Under the pieces are notes generated by a model. The model was not told the origin of the DNA, did no database searches, and saw only the letters and a program-made list of their open reading frames with translations. A DNA stretch of 64,000 bases. It comes from Acidobacteriota bacterium (lineage in GTDB: Bacteria > Acidobacteriota > Aminicenantia > Aminicenantales > Saccharicenantaceae). Shown here in pieces: positions 29,375-41,547 of the stretch. Every line of letters starts with the position of its first letter. Positions within the stretch are counted from its first letter, which is position 1. The DNA lies in assembly GCA_029569255.1 (NCBI GenBank), contig JAKQUO010000008.1, positions 62,001-126,000 on the forward strand, written 5' to 3'. A program made the position numbers and the translations under genes.

Positions 29375-30040
29375 GTGATCGAGCTTCACCACATCTGGAA
29401 GCAGTACCAGAAGCCCTACTGGGCCCTGTCCGACGTCACCCTCCGGATCGAAGACGGCGACTTCTGCTTCATCACCGGGCCGAGCGGCTCGGGCAAGACG
29501 ACCCTGCTCAAGACGATCTTCCGGGAGATCGTCCCGACCGAGGGCCAGATCCTCGTCAACGGCGTCAACATCCTGAAGATCCGCGACAGCCGGATCTACA
29601 CCCTGCGGCGGACGATGGGCATCGTCTTCCAGGATTTCCGGCTGATGTTCCACAGGACGGTCTTCGAGAACGTCGCCGTGCCCCTCCAGGTCGTCGGCGT
29701 CGGGCGCAAGGAGATCCGGCGGCGCGTCTTCAACACCCTCCAGAAGGTCAACCTCCACCAGAAGATCTGGGAGATGCCGGGCCGCCTGTCCTACGGCGAG
29801 CAGCAGCGGGTGGCCATCGCCCGGGCCGTGGTCAACAACCCCGAGTTCATCCTGGCCGACGAGCCGACCGGCAACCTCGACCCCGAACTGGCCTTCGAGA
29901 TCGTCACGCTGTTCAAGGAGATCAACCGGCAGGGCGCGACGGTCATCATCGGCAGCCACGACCGGGAGCTCATCCGCCACTTCGGCGACAACATCCTGTT
30001 CCTCCAGAAGGGCAAGATCGTCGGCAAGGAAGCCCACTGA
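29375..30040 (+). CDS. ftsE: cell division ATP-binding protein FtsE
   Basis: GTG start; GPSGSGKTTLLKTI, LSYGEQQRVAIARA, LADEPTGNLDP; adjacent ftsX. Confidence 0.9.
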   Translation: MIELHHIWKQYQKPYWALSDVTLRIEDGDFCFITGPSGSGKTTLLKTIFREIVPTEGQILVNGVNILKIRDSRIYTLRRTMGIVFQDFRLMFHRTVFENVAVPLQVVGVGRKEIRRRVFNTLQKVNLHQKIWEMPGRLSYGEQQRVAIARAVVNNPEFILADEPTGNLDPELAFEIVTLFKEINRQGATVIIGSHDRELIRHFGDNILFLQKGKIVGKEAH

Positions 30041-30936
30041 TGCTCGAGAAGCTGAAGTTCTTCCTCAGCGCCACGGGCAACAACCTGTGGCAGTTCCGGA
30101 CGCGGAACCTCTTCAGCGTGGCCATCATCTGCCTGTCCTTCCTGACGGTCGGCATCTTCCTGTCGCTCGCGAACAACCTCCGGGCCACGGCCAGGGAGCT
30201 GGCGGCCAACATGACCATCGCCTTCTACCTCGACAAGGACCTCTCGGCGGCCGGCGCGGACACCCTGCGGCGGGAGATCGGCCGGCCGGGGTTCGCCGAG
30301 AGCGTCCGGGTCGTCTCCCCCGAGGAGGCCCTGGAGCGGTTCCGGGCCAGCTTCCCCGAGCTGGCCGACGTCGTCGCCGGCCTCCAGGCCAACCCTTTCC
30401 CGCCGGCGATCGAGATGCGGGTCAACGCCAAGGCCTCGGCCTCGAAGGAGGTGGCCGCCTTCGTCGAGGCGGCCCGGGCCCGGCCGGGGGTGACCGACGT
30501 CCTGTTCAACCGGGACTGGGTCGAGAAGATGCAGGGCTTCAGCCGCCTGGCCGGGGCCGTCGGGGCCTTTCTCGGCGGCATCCTCATCCTGACCTCCTTC
30601 TTCATCATCTCCAACGTCGTGAAGCTCAACGTCTTCGCCCGCAAGAACGAGATCGAGATCCTCCGCTTCGTCGGCGGGACCAACCTCTTCATCCGCATCC
30701 CCTTCTGGCTCGAGGGCGTCACCCTGGGGCTCCTGGGGAGCCTGCTGTCGCTGGCCCTGCTCTTCATCGTCATCAACCTCTTCCCGGTCTACCTGGGCTC
30801 GTCGCTCGGCGCCCTGCAGCAGCTCCTGCGGTTCCGCTATCCCGGCCTGAGCCAGGCCGCCGCCCTCCTCCTCGGCGGGGCCGCCACCGGCTTCGTCGGC
30901 TCCGCGACCTCCGTCTCCAAGTTCCTGAAGGTCTAA
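30040..30936 (+). CDS. ftsX: cell division protein FtsX
   Basis: FtsX/permease architecture with extracellular domain; overlaps ftsE by one base. Confidence 0.9.
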   Translation: MLEKLKFFLSATGNNLWQFRTRNLFSVAIICLSFLTVGIFLSLANNLRATARELAANMTIAFYLDKDLSAAGADTLRREIGRPGFAESVRVVSPEEALERFRASFPELADVVAGLQANPFPPAIEMRVNAKASASKEVAAFVEAARARPGVTDVLFNRDWVEKMQGFSRLAGAVGAFLGGILILTSFFIISNVVKLNVFARKNEIEILRFVGGTNLFIRIPFWLEGVTLGLLGSLLSLALLFIVINLFPVYLGSSLGALQQLLRFRYPGLSQAAALLLGGAATGFVGSATSVSKFLKV

Positions 30937-31026
30937 GACGGGGTCAAACCTTTAATTTTTTAATTTTCGGGCCGGCCCGTCCGTCCGGAGCGGGAAAAAT
31001 TAAAAAATTAAAGGTTTGACCCCGTC
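30937..31026. repeat. family A palindrome copy A5
   Basis: GACGGGGTCAAACCTTTAATTTTTTAATTTT ... AAAATTAAAAAATTAAAGGTTTGACCCCGTC; abuts the ftsX stop. Confidence 0.95.
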
Positions 31027-31033
31027 CTCCGGT

Positions 31034-31062
31034 TTGACCGGCTTTTTCTTTTGTCCTACAAT
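31034..31062 (+). promoter_or_regulatory. promoter for rodZ-like gene
   Basis: TTGACC-17 nt-TACAAT, ending 8 nt before the ATG at 31071. Confidence 0.6.
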
Positions 31063-31070
31063 CGGGGCAA

Positions 31071-32099
31071 ATGGCGTCATTGGGACTGGAGCTCCGCGAG
31101 GTCCGGGAAGCGCGCCGTATCTCCATCCAAGAGATCGCCTCGTCGACCAAGATCGTGCCGCGCTACCTCGAGGCGATCGAGAACGACCAACTCGGGATCG
31201 TGCCGGGCGGCCTCTTCATCCGAGGCATCATCCGGGCCTACGCCAAGGCGATCGGGCTCGACGGGGAGGAGGTCCTGGCCCGGTACCGGGAGGCCGGGCT
31301 CCTCGGGGACGCGGGCCGCAAAGTCCAGGCCTTCCCGAAGGCCGTCGCCGTCCCGGCGCCCCCCCCGCCGCCGGCGTTCGTGACGCCGCCGGCGCCCGAG
31401 CCGGAGCCCGTCCCCGCGCCGGAACCCGAGCCGGAACCGGCCGCCGCGGCCGCGCCCCTTGGGGAGACGGCGCCGCTCCCCGTGGCCCCGGCCGCGCCGG
31501 GGCCCCTGTTCGAGCCGGCGCCGAAGCCCCGGCTCTCGCCCGCCGCCCGCAAACGGCTCCTGGCCCTCTCCTGGCGGCTCGCCGCCGTCGCCGCCGTCGC
31601 CGCCGTCCTCGTCATCATCTGGACCTCCCGGCGCCCCCGGCCCCCCGACGCCGCGCCCTTCGCCGTCGCCCCCGCGGCCTCCCTGCCCGGGGAGCCGGGG
31701 CCGACCGCCCCGCGGACGGCCGCCGAGGCGCGGCCCTCCGCGCCCGCCGCCGAGGCGGCCGCCAAGCCCGAGCCCGCGCCGCCGGCCGAGGCCGAGCCGG
31801 CCTGGAAAGGCGTCACGATCGAGATCGTGTTCCACGACTCGACCTGGATCCACGTCCGCAGCGACGGCGCGATCAAGATCGACGGCGTCTTCCCGGCCGG
31901 CACCACGGCCCGGGCCCAGGCCGACCAGCTGCTCCTCATCCACACGGGCAACGCCGGCGGCTTCAGCTTCCTCCTCAACGGCGAACGCGCCCGGCCCCTC
32001 GGCCGCTCCGGCCAGGTCATAACCGACATCAGGATCACGCCCGCCAACTTCAGGGACTTCCTCGAGGCCCGGGCGCCCGGGGGTCCGCCGGACGGCTGA
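31071..32099 (+). CDS. rodZ: RodZ-like HTH membrane protein (DUF4115)
   Basis: LRLELREVREARRISIQEIASSTKI-type HTH, Pro/Ala linker, TM, C-terminal DUF4115-like domain (protein begins MASLGLELREVREARRIS). Confidence 0.8.
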   Translation: MASLGLELREVREARRISIQEIASSTKIVPRYLEAIENDQLGIVPGGLFIRGIIRAYAKAIGLDGEEVLARYREAGLLGDAGRKVQAFPKAVAVPAPPPPPAFVTPPAPEPEPVPAPEPEPEPAAAAAPLGETAPLPVAPAAPGPLFEPAPKPRLSPAARKRLLALSWRLAAVAAVAAVLVIIWTSRRPRPPDAAPFAVAPAASLPGEPGPTAPRTAAEARPSAPAAEAAAKPEPAPPAEAEPAWKGVTIEIVFHDSTWIHVRSDGAIKIDGVFPAGTTARAQADQLLLIHTGNAGGFSFLLNGERARPLGRSGQVITDIRITPANFRDFLEARAPGGPPDG

Positions 32100-32130
32100 C
32101 CCTCGCCCGCCGCCGCGAGCGCCTGAGACC

Positions 32131-32865
32131 ATGCCCAACGACCAGGCGGAAGCCATCGTCCTCCGGACGGCCCCCCTCGGCGACCAGGACAAGCTGGCCG
32201 TCCTCTTCTGCCGCGACAAGGGCCTCCTCCGCGGCGTCGCCAAGGGGGCCCGCAAGTTCGGCAACCGCTTCGGCAGCAGCCTCGAGCCGATGTCGGTCGT
32301 CCGCGCCTTCTATCACGAGAAGGAGCGGCGCGAGCTCGTCGTCATCTCCGGGTGCGACCTCCTCGAATCGTTCTTCGAGATCCAGGCCGAGCCGGCCACG
32401 GCCTTCCTGCTGACCTATTTCGCCGAGCTCATCGAGGAGTTCGCCCCGGCCCGGGCCCGCGAGGAGGTGCTCTTCCGCCTGCTCCTCTCCGTCCTCCGCT
32501 GCCTCAAGGACGGCGGCGACCGGGAGTTCGCCGCCGCTTACTTCGAGGCTTGGTTCCTCCACGCCAACGGCCTGCTGCCCGACCTCTCCGCGTGTCGGAA
32601 GTGCGGCCGGCCCCTCGCCCCGGGCTGGCTCGCTCCCGGGAAGGACGGCGCCTTCTGTCCCGACTGCGCCCCCCTCAGGAAAGAGGAGGTGCCCGCCGGG
32701 ACGGCGGCCTTCCTCCGCTGGACGCGCCGGAACCCGCCGCCGGGCGACAGCGCCCCGCCGTTCCCAGCCGAGGACGTCGCCCGGATCCGCCGGACGCTCC
32801 AGGCCGCGATCGTCCACCACATGGAGCGCGAGCCCCGGACCCTGCAGTTCCTCAAGGCGAAGTGA
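32131..32865 (+). CDS. recO: DNA repair protein RecO
   Basis: EAIVLRTAPLGDQDKLAVLFCRDKGLLRGVAKGARK; CRKCGRPL...CPDC zinc site. Confidence 0.88.
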   Translation: MPNDQAEAIVLRTAPLGDQDKLAVLFCRDKGLLRGVAKGARKFGNRFGSSLEPMSVVRAFYHEKERRELVVISGCDLLESFFEIQAEPATAFLLTYFAELIEEFAPARAREEVLFRLLLSVLRCLKDGGDREFAAAYFEAWFLHANGLLPDLSACRKCGRPLAPGWLAPGKDGAFCPDCAPLRKEEVPAGTAAFLRWTRRNPPPGDSAPPFPAEDVARIRRTLQAAIVHHMEREPRTLQFLKAK

Positions 32866-32899
32866 CCCGCTTTTTGCTATAATTGGTGGAACTTGTGCC

Positions 32900-35800
32900 A
32901 TGGAAACGAAGTCGAATGACAACGGACGCGGCTGCGGACCGACCGAGGAGGCTCCCTTGAAACACCCCCTGCGCGCCCTGGCAGTCCTCATCTCTCTGGC
33001 AGCCTTGGCGCTGCCCCCCCTGGCCGCCCAATCCCCGCGCGGGTCCGTCGCCGGCAAGGTCGTCGGCGCGGACGGCAAGCCCCTCGGCGGGGTCACGGTG
33101 ATCCTGTCCCGGCCCCGGAACGCCGACCTGAAGGCCAGGACCGACCCCGCCGGCCGCTACCGTTTCCCCGCCGTCCTCCCGGCCGCCGATTACACCGTCA
33201 GGGCCGAGCACCCCGAGCGCCGGACGGCCAGCCGGGCCAACGTCATCGTCCGGATCGGCGGGCGGTCGACCGTCGATCTGGTCATGGAGCCGGGCCAGCC
33301 CGAAGAGCAGACGGCCGTCACGAGCCCCTTCCCGGCGATCGACCCGGCCCGGATGCGGCTGGGCCTCGACCTCTCCCGGGCCGAGCTCCAGACCCTGCCC
33401 GCGCCCCGGGACCCGTGGATCGGGCTGCAGCTCGTCCCCGCCGTCATGGCCGACCGCGAGAACATCGGCGGCACCGAGTCCACCGGCCCGGCCGTCTTCA
33501 CGGCCAGGGGCGACGTCTCGAACGGCGCGACGAACGTCTGGCGTCTCGACGGCGCCGACATCGGCGACCCCGTCGTTCTCGGCAGGCCGGCCGTGTCCTT
33601 CGACCTCGACGCCGTCGACTCGATCTCCGTCACGACCGGCGGCGCCTTCGACGTCACCGTCCCGACGGGCGGCATCGTCGTCAACGCGCTCACCCGCCGG
33701 GGGGACAACCGGCCGGCCGGCTCGGCCCGGTTCTACCTGACCGACGCCGCCTTCCAGAGCAGCAATCTGACCTCCGCGCTCAGGAACGAGGGCGTCGCCG
33801 GGACCGACCGCATCGAGCAGATCAAGGACTACGGCGCGAACCTGGGCGGGCCCATCGTCAAGAACAGGATCTGGCTGTGGGGGTCCTTCGGGGTCTCCGA
33901 CATCCGCACCTACAACATTTACAACCGGCTGGACCAGGCCCTTCTCGGCAACGCCAGCGTCAAGCTGGACATCCAGCCCTTCGCCGGCAACCGGTTCGAG
34001 GCCCTCTTCCTGGCCAGCTCCAAGACGAGATACGGCGCGGACGCCTCGTTCGCCAGGCCCGAGGGATACCTTCATTCCGGGCGGTTCCGCCTGGGCAACC
34101 CCGTCATCAGGCTCCAGGACGAGCAGGCCTTCGGGAGGGACCTCGTCGTGTCCCTGAAGCTCACCGCGGCCGACACGGGCAGCCGCGTCCGGCCCGGCGA
34201 CGACGAGCATCTCGACTTTCCCGTGACCATCGACGCCGCCCGGGGCGTCTACGTCCCCTTCGCGCCCAGCCTCAGGGCGTCCTGGGACTCCTCCTCCGAG
34301 CGCCGGGCGAGGAAGGGCTTCGAGGCCGCGGCGACCCTCTACAAGGACGGCCTCCTCGGCCTGGCCCACGAGTTCAAGGGGGGCTTCGAGTTCGCCGATA
34401 AGTCCCTCACCCGCCAGGCGGGGTATTTCCAGAACTTCCAGGTCACCCGGAACTTCGCCGAGCCCCTCATCGACCTGGGCGAAGGCCTGGTCGTCCCGCC
34501 TTCGGACTGGCAGCACATCACCTTCGGCCGGGAGACCCGGGACCGGGGGCTGGCCTCCCAGGCCTCCGCCTATCTCCAGGACACGATCTCCGCGGGCCGC
34601 CTCACCCTGGTCCTGGGCTTCCGCTACGACCGCCAGAAGCCCTCGACCGGCGCCTACGGCCTGGCGACCGTCTTGCCGCAGTCGAGCGCCTGGAAGACCG
34701 TCTTCGCCGCGACCGCCATCGACGCCCTGGGCCGGTACCTTCCGCCGCTCCCGGTCGGCGCCGTCGACCCGCGGTACCGGTGGAGCACCTGGTCGCCCCG
34801 CGCCGGGCTGAGCTGGGACGTCAAGGGCGACGGCCGGACCGTGGCCAAGCTGTCCTTCGCCCAATACGGGGACATCATGGCCCCCGGGGACTTCACCGCC
34901 AAGCCGCTCGGGCTCGGCGGCGCCCTCGGCTTCTGGTGGCGGGACGCGAACGGCAACGAGCGGGTCGATCCCGGGGAGGCCTACTGGCAGCACTCGCACG
35001 TCCACCCCGAAGCCCCCGACCGGCTCTACGCCTTCCTCGACTCCAACGGGTACCTGACCGACGAGGCCATGGACGCCCTCGAGGGCGGGTTCGAGAGCGA
35101 CGCCTATCTCGCCGGCAATTACCGGGATTTCGACTGGGCGGACCCGAAGGGGATCAACTACGACTACCTGACGACGTTCTACCGCAGCGACATCGATCCC
35201 GAGGCCCGGAACGTCAAGACCTCGCCGCGGACGCGCGAGGTCGTGCTCAGCCTGGAGAAAGAGCTCCGGCCGGACCTCACCGCCTCGATCGCGGCCACCT
35301 ACCGCCGCTACGACAACTTCGATTGGGCCAAGCTCTTCTACCCGGCCGACATCTTCCCCTCGACCCCCGATCTCGTCATCGACGACAGCCGGGCCTGGTA
35401 CGTGCCCGCCGGGACCGTGCCCGCGAAGATCACCGTCACGGACGACGAGGGCCATGTCGTCAAGGAATACGACCTGCTCGAGGCCGGCGGGAAGACCTGG
35501 TACCTGCCCGGGGCCGCGTTCCCCGGCGAAACGCCCTATCGGCTCGTCGACAAGAGCAAGGCCTGCCGGACCTACTTCGGGCTCGATCTCGGCCTGACCA
35601 AGCGCCTCTCCCGCCGCTGGATGGCCGCCGCCGCGGTCACCCTGCAGGACCAGCGCCTCCACTGGAACGGCTCGTTCATCGACCCGACCAACCAGTGGGC
35701 CCTCGACGGCCAACCCTACGGGAACTGGGCCGCCGGCACCGGCGACAAGGCCCCCGTCCAGATGCACGCCCGCTGGATGGCCAAGGTCCACGCCCTCTAC

Positions 35801-36202
35801 CAGATGCCCTGGGGGATCACCGCCGCGCTGACGTTCCAGGCGCGCGAGGGCTGGAAGGTCCCCCACTCCGTCACCCTCTCCTACGCCGACGGGGAGTCCT
35901 GGGACGGCCTCTACCGGTCCAACACCGTGTATCTCCAGGCCCCGACGAAGGACCGCCTGCCCAACAACCGCATCCTGAGCTTCCGGCTCGAGAAGAGCAT
36001 GGCCCTCGGCTCCGGCCGGGTGACCCTCATGGCCGACGTCTTCAACGTCTTCAACTGGGCCATCGTCAACCGGGCCTACGACGCCCATCTGGGGACCTAC
36101 TTCGTGGACACCGGGGAGTTCGTGGCCAACCCCGCCAGCCGCCTCCCCAGCGAGGTCCTCAACCCCCGCGTCATGCGGCTCGGGGTGCGCTTCGATTTCT
36201 GA
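32900..36202 (+). CDS. TonB-dependent receptor-like outer membrane protein with carboxypeptidase-regulatory-like domain
   Basis: SVAGKVVGADGKPLGGVTVILSRPRNADLKARTDPAGRYRFPAVLP; plug-like region and long beta-barrel ending VMRLGVRFDF. Start may be internal (32957). Confidence 0.82.
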   Translation: METKSNDNGRGCGPTEEAPLKHPLRALAVLISLAALALPPLAAQSPRGSVAGKVVGADGKPLGGVTVILSRPRNADLKARTDPAGRYRFPAVLPAADYTVRAEHPERRTASRANVIVRIGGRSTVDLVMEPGQPEEQTAVTSPFPAIDPARMRLGLDLSRAELQTLPAPRDPWIGLQLVPAVMADRENIGGTESTGPAVFTARGDVSNGATNVWRLDGADIGDPVVLGRPAVSFDLDAVDSISVTTGGAFDVTVPTGGIVVNALTRRGDNRPAGSARFYLTDAAFQSSNLTSALRNEGVAGTDRIEQIKDYGANLGGPIVKNRIWLWGSFGVSDIRTYNIYNRLDQALLGNASVKLDIQPFAGNRFEALFLASSKTRYGADASFARPEGYLHSGRFRLGNPVIRLQDEQAFGRDLVVSLKLTAADTGSRVRPGDDEHLDFPVTIDAARGVYVPFAPSLRASWDSSSERRARKGFEAAATLYKDGLLGLAHEFKGGFEFADKSLTRQAGYFQNFQVTRNFAEPLIDLGEGLVVPPSDWQHITFGRETRDRGLASQASAYLQDTISAGRLTLVLGFRYDRQKPSTGAYGLATVLPQSSAWKTVFAATAIDALGRYLPPLPVGAVDPRYRWSTWSPRAGLSWDVKGDGRTVAKLSFAQYGDIMAPGDFTAKPLGLGGALGFWWRDANGNERVDPGEAYWQHSHVHPEAPDRLYAFLDSNGYLTDEAMDALEGGFESDAYLAGNYRDFDWADPKGINYDYLTTFYRSDIDPEARNVKTSPRTREVVLSLEKELRPDLTASIAATYRRYDNFDWAKLFYPADIFPSTPDLVIDDSRAWYVPAGTVPAKITVTDDEGHVVKEYDLLEAGGKTWYLPGAAFPGETPYRLVDKSKACRTYFGLDLGLTKRLSRRWMAAAAVTLQDQRLHWNGSFIDPTNQWALDGQPYGNWAAGTGDKAPVQMHARWMAKVHALYQMPWGITAALTFQAREGWKVPHSVTLSYADGESWDGLYRSNTVYLQAPTKDRLPNNRILSFRLEKSMALGSGRVTLMADVFNVFNWAIVNRAYDAHLGTYFVDTGEFVANPASRLPSEVLNPRVMRLGVRFDF

Positions 36203-36245
36203 CGGCCCGGCCGGGGCCGTCCGCGCGGGACCGGGGGCCCCGAAG

Positions 36246-36273
36246 TTGATTTTTGTCCGGACTTGTGTAAAAT
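36246..36273 (+). promoter_or_regulatory. promoter for hppA
   Basis: TTGATT-16 nt-TAAAAT. Confidence 0.45.
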
Positions 36274-36355
36274 GGGCGCTTCCCGGGGCGTCGGGGAGCC
36301 CGGCCGACGGGTCCTTCCGGCCGCCGTTCCGCATCGCTTTTCAGAGGAGTCGCGC

Positions 36356-38683
<2,328 letters not shown>

Positions 38684-38712
38684 TCACTCAAAGGGCCGCA
38701 AGGCGGCGGCGT

Positions 38713-41343
38713 TCACCTTATCGATCCTTGAGGCGGCCCGCCCGAAACGGGCAGAGACAACCACAGCCGGGAGAACCCGCGCAGGGCCCGGGCCAGCTCC
38801 AGGGCGGATTGATAGAAGCTGTCCGGCCCCTCCATCGGCCCCGGGTCGAGGATCCCGTGCTTCATTTCTTCGATCTCTTCGGCGGTCAGGTTCAGCGAGC
38901 CGCACACTTCGAGTTCTTCGGCGCCGAATCCGGCCCGGCCCAATGAATCGCGGTAGCTTTCCATCAGCTGAGTGGTCAGCTGGATATCGGGAACCCGTTC
39001 CGAAACCGCCAGCCGGGTCAGGGCCTCCAAACTATCCGCGACCGCCAGCATGGCCAGTCCGGATTCCCTTTCATACCTGATGGCGTTCTCGAGCTGGCGC
39101 CCAGCCCATTCGTCAGCGCCGGCACTCATCGCCCCGGAATGCCTTTCCACGGAAAACCTGGCCGCCCGCATTTTCGCGGTCAGGTCGATGGCCGCCGTCA
39201 TAAAGGCATTGAAAGCGTCGGCCCTGGCTCCGGTCACCCCGTCGCCGGCCCGAAGCGGCGTGAAAGCGCCCGGATCAGGCCTGGCCAGGACGGTATAGTC
39301 GCTTCGCGGCGGGTCCATGGAAGTCGCGTCAATGACATCGCCCCACACGCCGACCGTCCAGCCGATGCTGTAGCCGGCCACGGCTTTGGGGATCCCGTAG
39401 GGAGTGCCGGCTTTCAGCAGTTGCCCCGCGCCCGAAGAGGCCGCAGAGGTCCCGGAAGAGAACCATTTCATCGCCTTGCGCGTATTCTCCGCGGCCTCGC
39501 GTCCGTTCCCGGAACCTGTTTTAGTGCCGGACAGTCCAAGCCGCTGTTTGGCGGTGTTGCCGGGTTGGGCGACCTTTTCTCCGGGGACGAATTCGGGCAA
39601 CTGATGAGGCTTCCATTTCTTGGGCCTCGCGTCCCGCTCCCACTTCTTCGCCGGCTTTTTCACCCAGTTGAATTTCGGCAGCTCCCTGGCCTGAGTTCGT
39701 TTCTGCCGGCCGGACAGGGCCTTCTCCGCCCCATTTGAAAAAGAGCCGTTCTCGGCGTCCGAACACGGTCCGTCCGCGGCCTGGAATGCGAAAAACGGGC
39801 CGTTTCGAACGGCCGCAGTATCGTGTTCCGGCGTCCCTTTCGAGGCCCCGTCCGCGACCGCGGCTGCCTCCCCGGCCTCTTCCGAGCCGAGCTCTCCGGC
39901 GGCCAGCAGGGCCAGGCCTTTCATCCAGGCCCGGTAAGGAAGTCCTGTCAAGGCCGGAGGTCGCTCAACGGACCCGCTTCCCGGCGCCCCCGAAGCGGCC
40001 CGGACCGCCAGCCTGATGGCCTGGCAGTGATTGCCGACATAGATCAAGCTCCAGGCGGCAGCATCCGGAGAACCCCGCAGTTTCGGATCGGCCTTGGCCA
40101 GCCCGTCCTTCAATCCCAGGACCTCGTCCCTGTGGCTCAGGGCGAACGCATAGCGGTCGGAAGCGTCGGAGAATCTCGGCCCCGCCGAACCGGCCGGCTT
40201 GCCGCCGCCGGCCGGAACCCCCGCCAGCACCCAGCCGGCGTCTTTGATGCGCCTGGTGTCCGCCCTGCCGTCCGATCCGATCCCGGTCAATATCAATTCC
40301 TTGAAAGCGAATCCGGCCACGTTCCCGTCGCCGGCGAAAAGAAGCGGCTCGATGTCCGCGTCGTAGACGATCTCGATCCTCAGTCCCTGCCGGTCGCTGA
40401 TGGACGTCATCAGCCCGTCATCGTCGGTTTCAATGGTGAAACTCTCCGGGACCTGGATCTGGATCCTCGTCGTGGCGTAACTGGACGGAAAATAACGGAT
40501 GAAATAGCCGTCCGGCTCGTAACTCCACCTTCCCCCCGGAATGACCCGGCTGTCGGGAGGCGCCAGGATCTCGCCCACCCGGAGGGCCGCGCGCTCCACT
40601 TCGTGATAGGGCGCGGGAACGGCGCCGGCCAGCATTTCGCGCAACCTGGCTTCGGCCTGGAAAACCTCCCTGGCCTGGGACGGAAGCTTCTGCATGGCGG
40701 CGTTCAGAACAGGCTCGGGGATCTTACCTAAGGCCCCGCCGTTCAGACGGTCATATTCCTTGGTGGTCATCAGGGCCTTGGCCACCCTTTGCATGTCCTT
40801 GCCGCAGTCGGAGAGCTTGCTCCGGGAGATTATGGCCCAGAGCAGGAGTTGGACATCCTCTTGGTCGATCTCCGGATGGAAGACCGAGCTCTTCAGGACA
40901 TTGGCGACGATGTCCGCCTGCTTCCCCTTGAGCGGAGCGTGGGCGTAACCATCGCCTGCGCCGGGGGCGCAAGTCCCAGCCCTCAGACAATAGCTCTGGA
41001 ACTGACCTTCCCATAAACCGGGCAGAAGCGGGAAGCCGGCCCGCGGCGTCACGGGCAGAAAGGTCATGAAAGCGCCTTGGTCCGGATCATAATCATCGAG
41101 GAACGGGATGTCATAGGCGACATCACCGAGAGCGGTGCTGATCGGCGGTTCTTCCTGAAGCATCTTGTCCAGGTCCGGCACCCGGGGCGCCTTGATCGGT
41201 ATTTTGATCTTGTCCTTCGGGATCTTCATCTGAGCTTCCACCGGCTTGGCGGGAAACATCAAGAACGCGATAAGAACGCCGGCCAGACCCGTGGTCGCTG
41301 CGCCGGCCGGAAAGGCCAGGCCGGCCCTCGATAGCTTTGCCAT
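38713..41343 (-). CDS. large secreted protein with thioester-domain-like N-terminal region
   Basis: Signal peptide; SYCLRAGTCAPGAGDGYAHAPLKGKQADIVANVLKSSVFHPEIDQEDVQLLLWAII; C-terminal Ala-rich helical region. Confidence 0.7.
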   Translation of the reverse strand: MAKLSRAGLAFPAGAATTGLAGVLIAFLMFPAKPVEAQMKIPKDKIKIPIKAPRVPDLDKMLQEEPPISTALGDVAYDIPFLDDYDPDQGAFMTFLPVTPRAGFPLLPGLWEGQFQSYCLRAGTCAPGAGDGYAHAPLKGKQADIVANVLKSSVFHPEIDQEDVQLLLWAIISRSKLSDCGKDMQRVAKALMTTKEYDRLNGGALGKIPEPVLNAAMQKLPSQAREVFQAEARLREMLAGAVPAPYHEVERAALRVGEILAPPDSRVIPGGRWSYEPDGYFIRYFPSSYATTRIQIQVPESFTIETDDDGLMTSISDRQGLRIEIVYDADIEPLLFAGDGNVAGFAFKELILTGIGSDGRADTRRIKDAGWVLAGVPAGGGKPAGSAGPRFSDASDRYAFALSHRDEVLGLKDGLAKADPKLRGSPDAAAWSLIYVGNHCQAIRLAVRAASGAPGSGSVERPPALTGLPYRAWMKGLALLAAGELGSEEAGEAAAVADGASKGTPEHDTAAVRNGPFFAFQAADGPCSDAENGSFSNGAEKALSGRQKRTQARELPKFNWVKKPAKKWERDARPKKWKPHQLPEFVPGEKVAQPGNTAKQRLGLSGTKTGSGNGREAAENTRKAMKWFSSGTSAASSGAGQLLKAGTPYGIPKAVAGYSIGWTVGVWGDVIDATSMDPPRSDYTVLARPDPGAFTPLRAGDGVTGARADAFNAFMTAAIDLTAKMRAARFSVERHSGAMSAGADEWAGRQLENAIRYERESGLAMLAVADSLEALTRLAVSERVPDIQLTTQLMESYRDSLGRAGFGAEELEVCGSLNLTAEEIEEMKHGILDPGPMEGPDSFYQSALELARALRGFSRLWLSLPVSGGPPQGSIR

Positions 41344-41547
41344 GGGAATCCTCCTTACCCGGGCTCAAAGGATGGGAAACTCCGTCTTCGCGCCGGGCTT
41401 GAGATCGCTTCAGCCGGTGCGGACACCGAACCTTGACCCCTTCTGAAGAAGGTATCCTTGAGGGGACAGGAAGTCAAGAAAAAGGGCAGCCTGCCGAAGG
41501 CTGGAGTGTCCCTCGGGCAAATCCCTCGTTCACCGGTCAGGCGCCGC

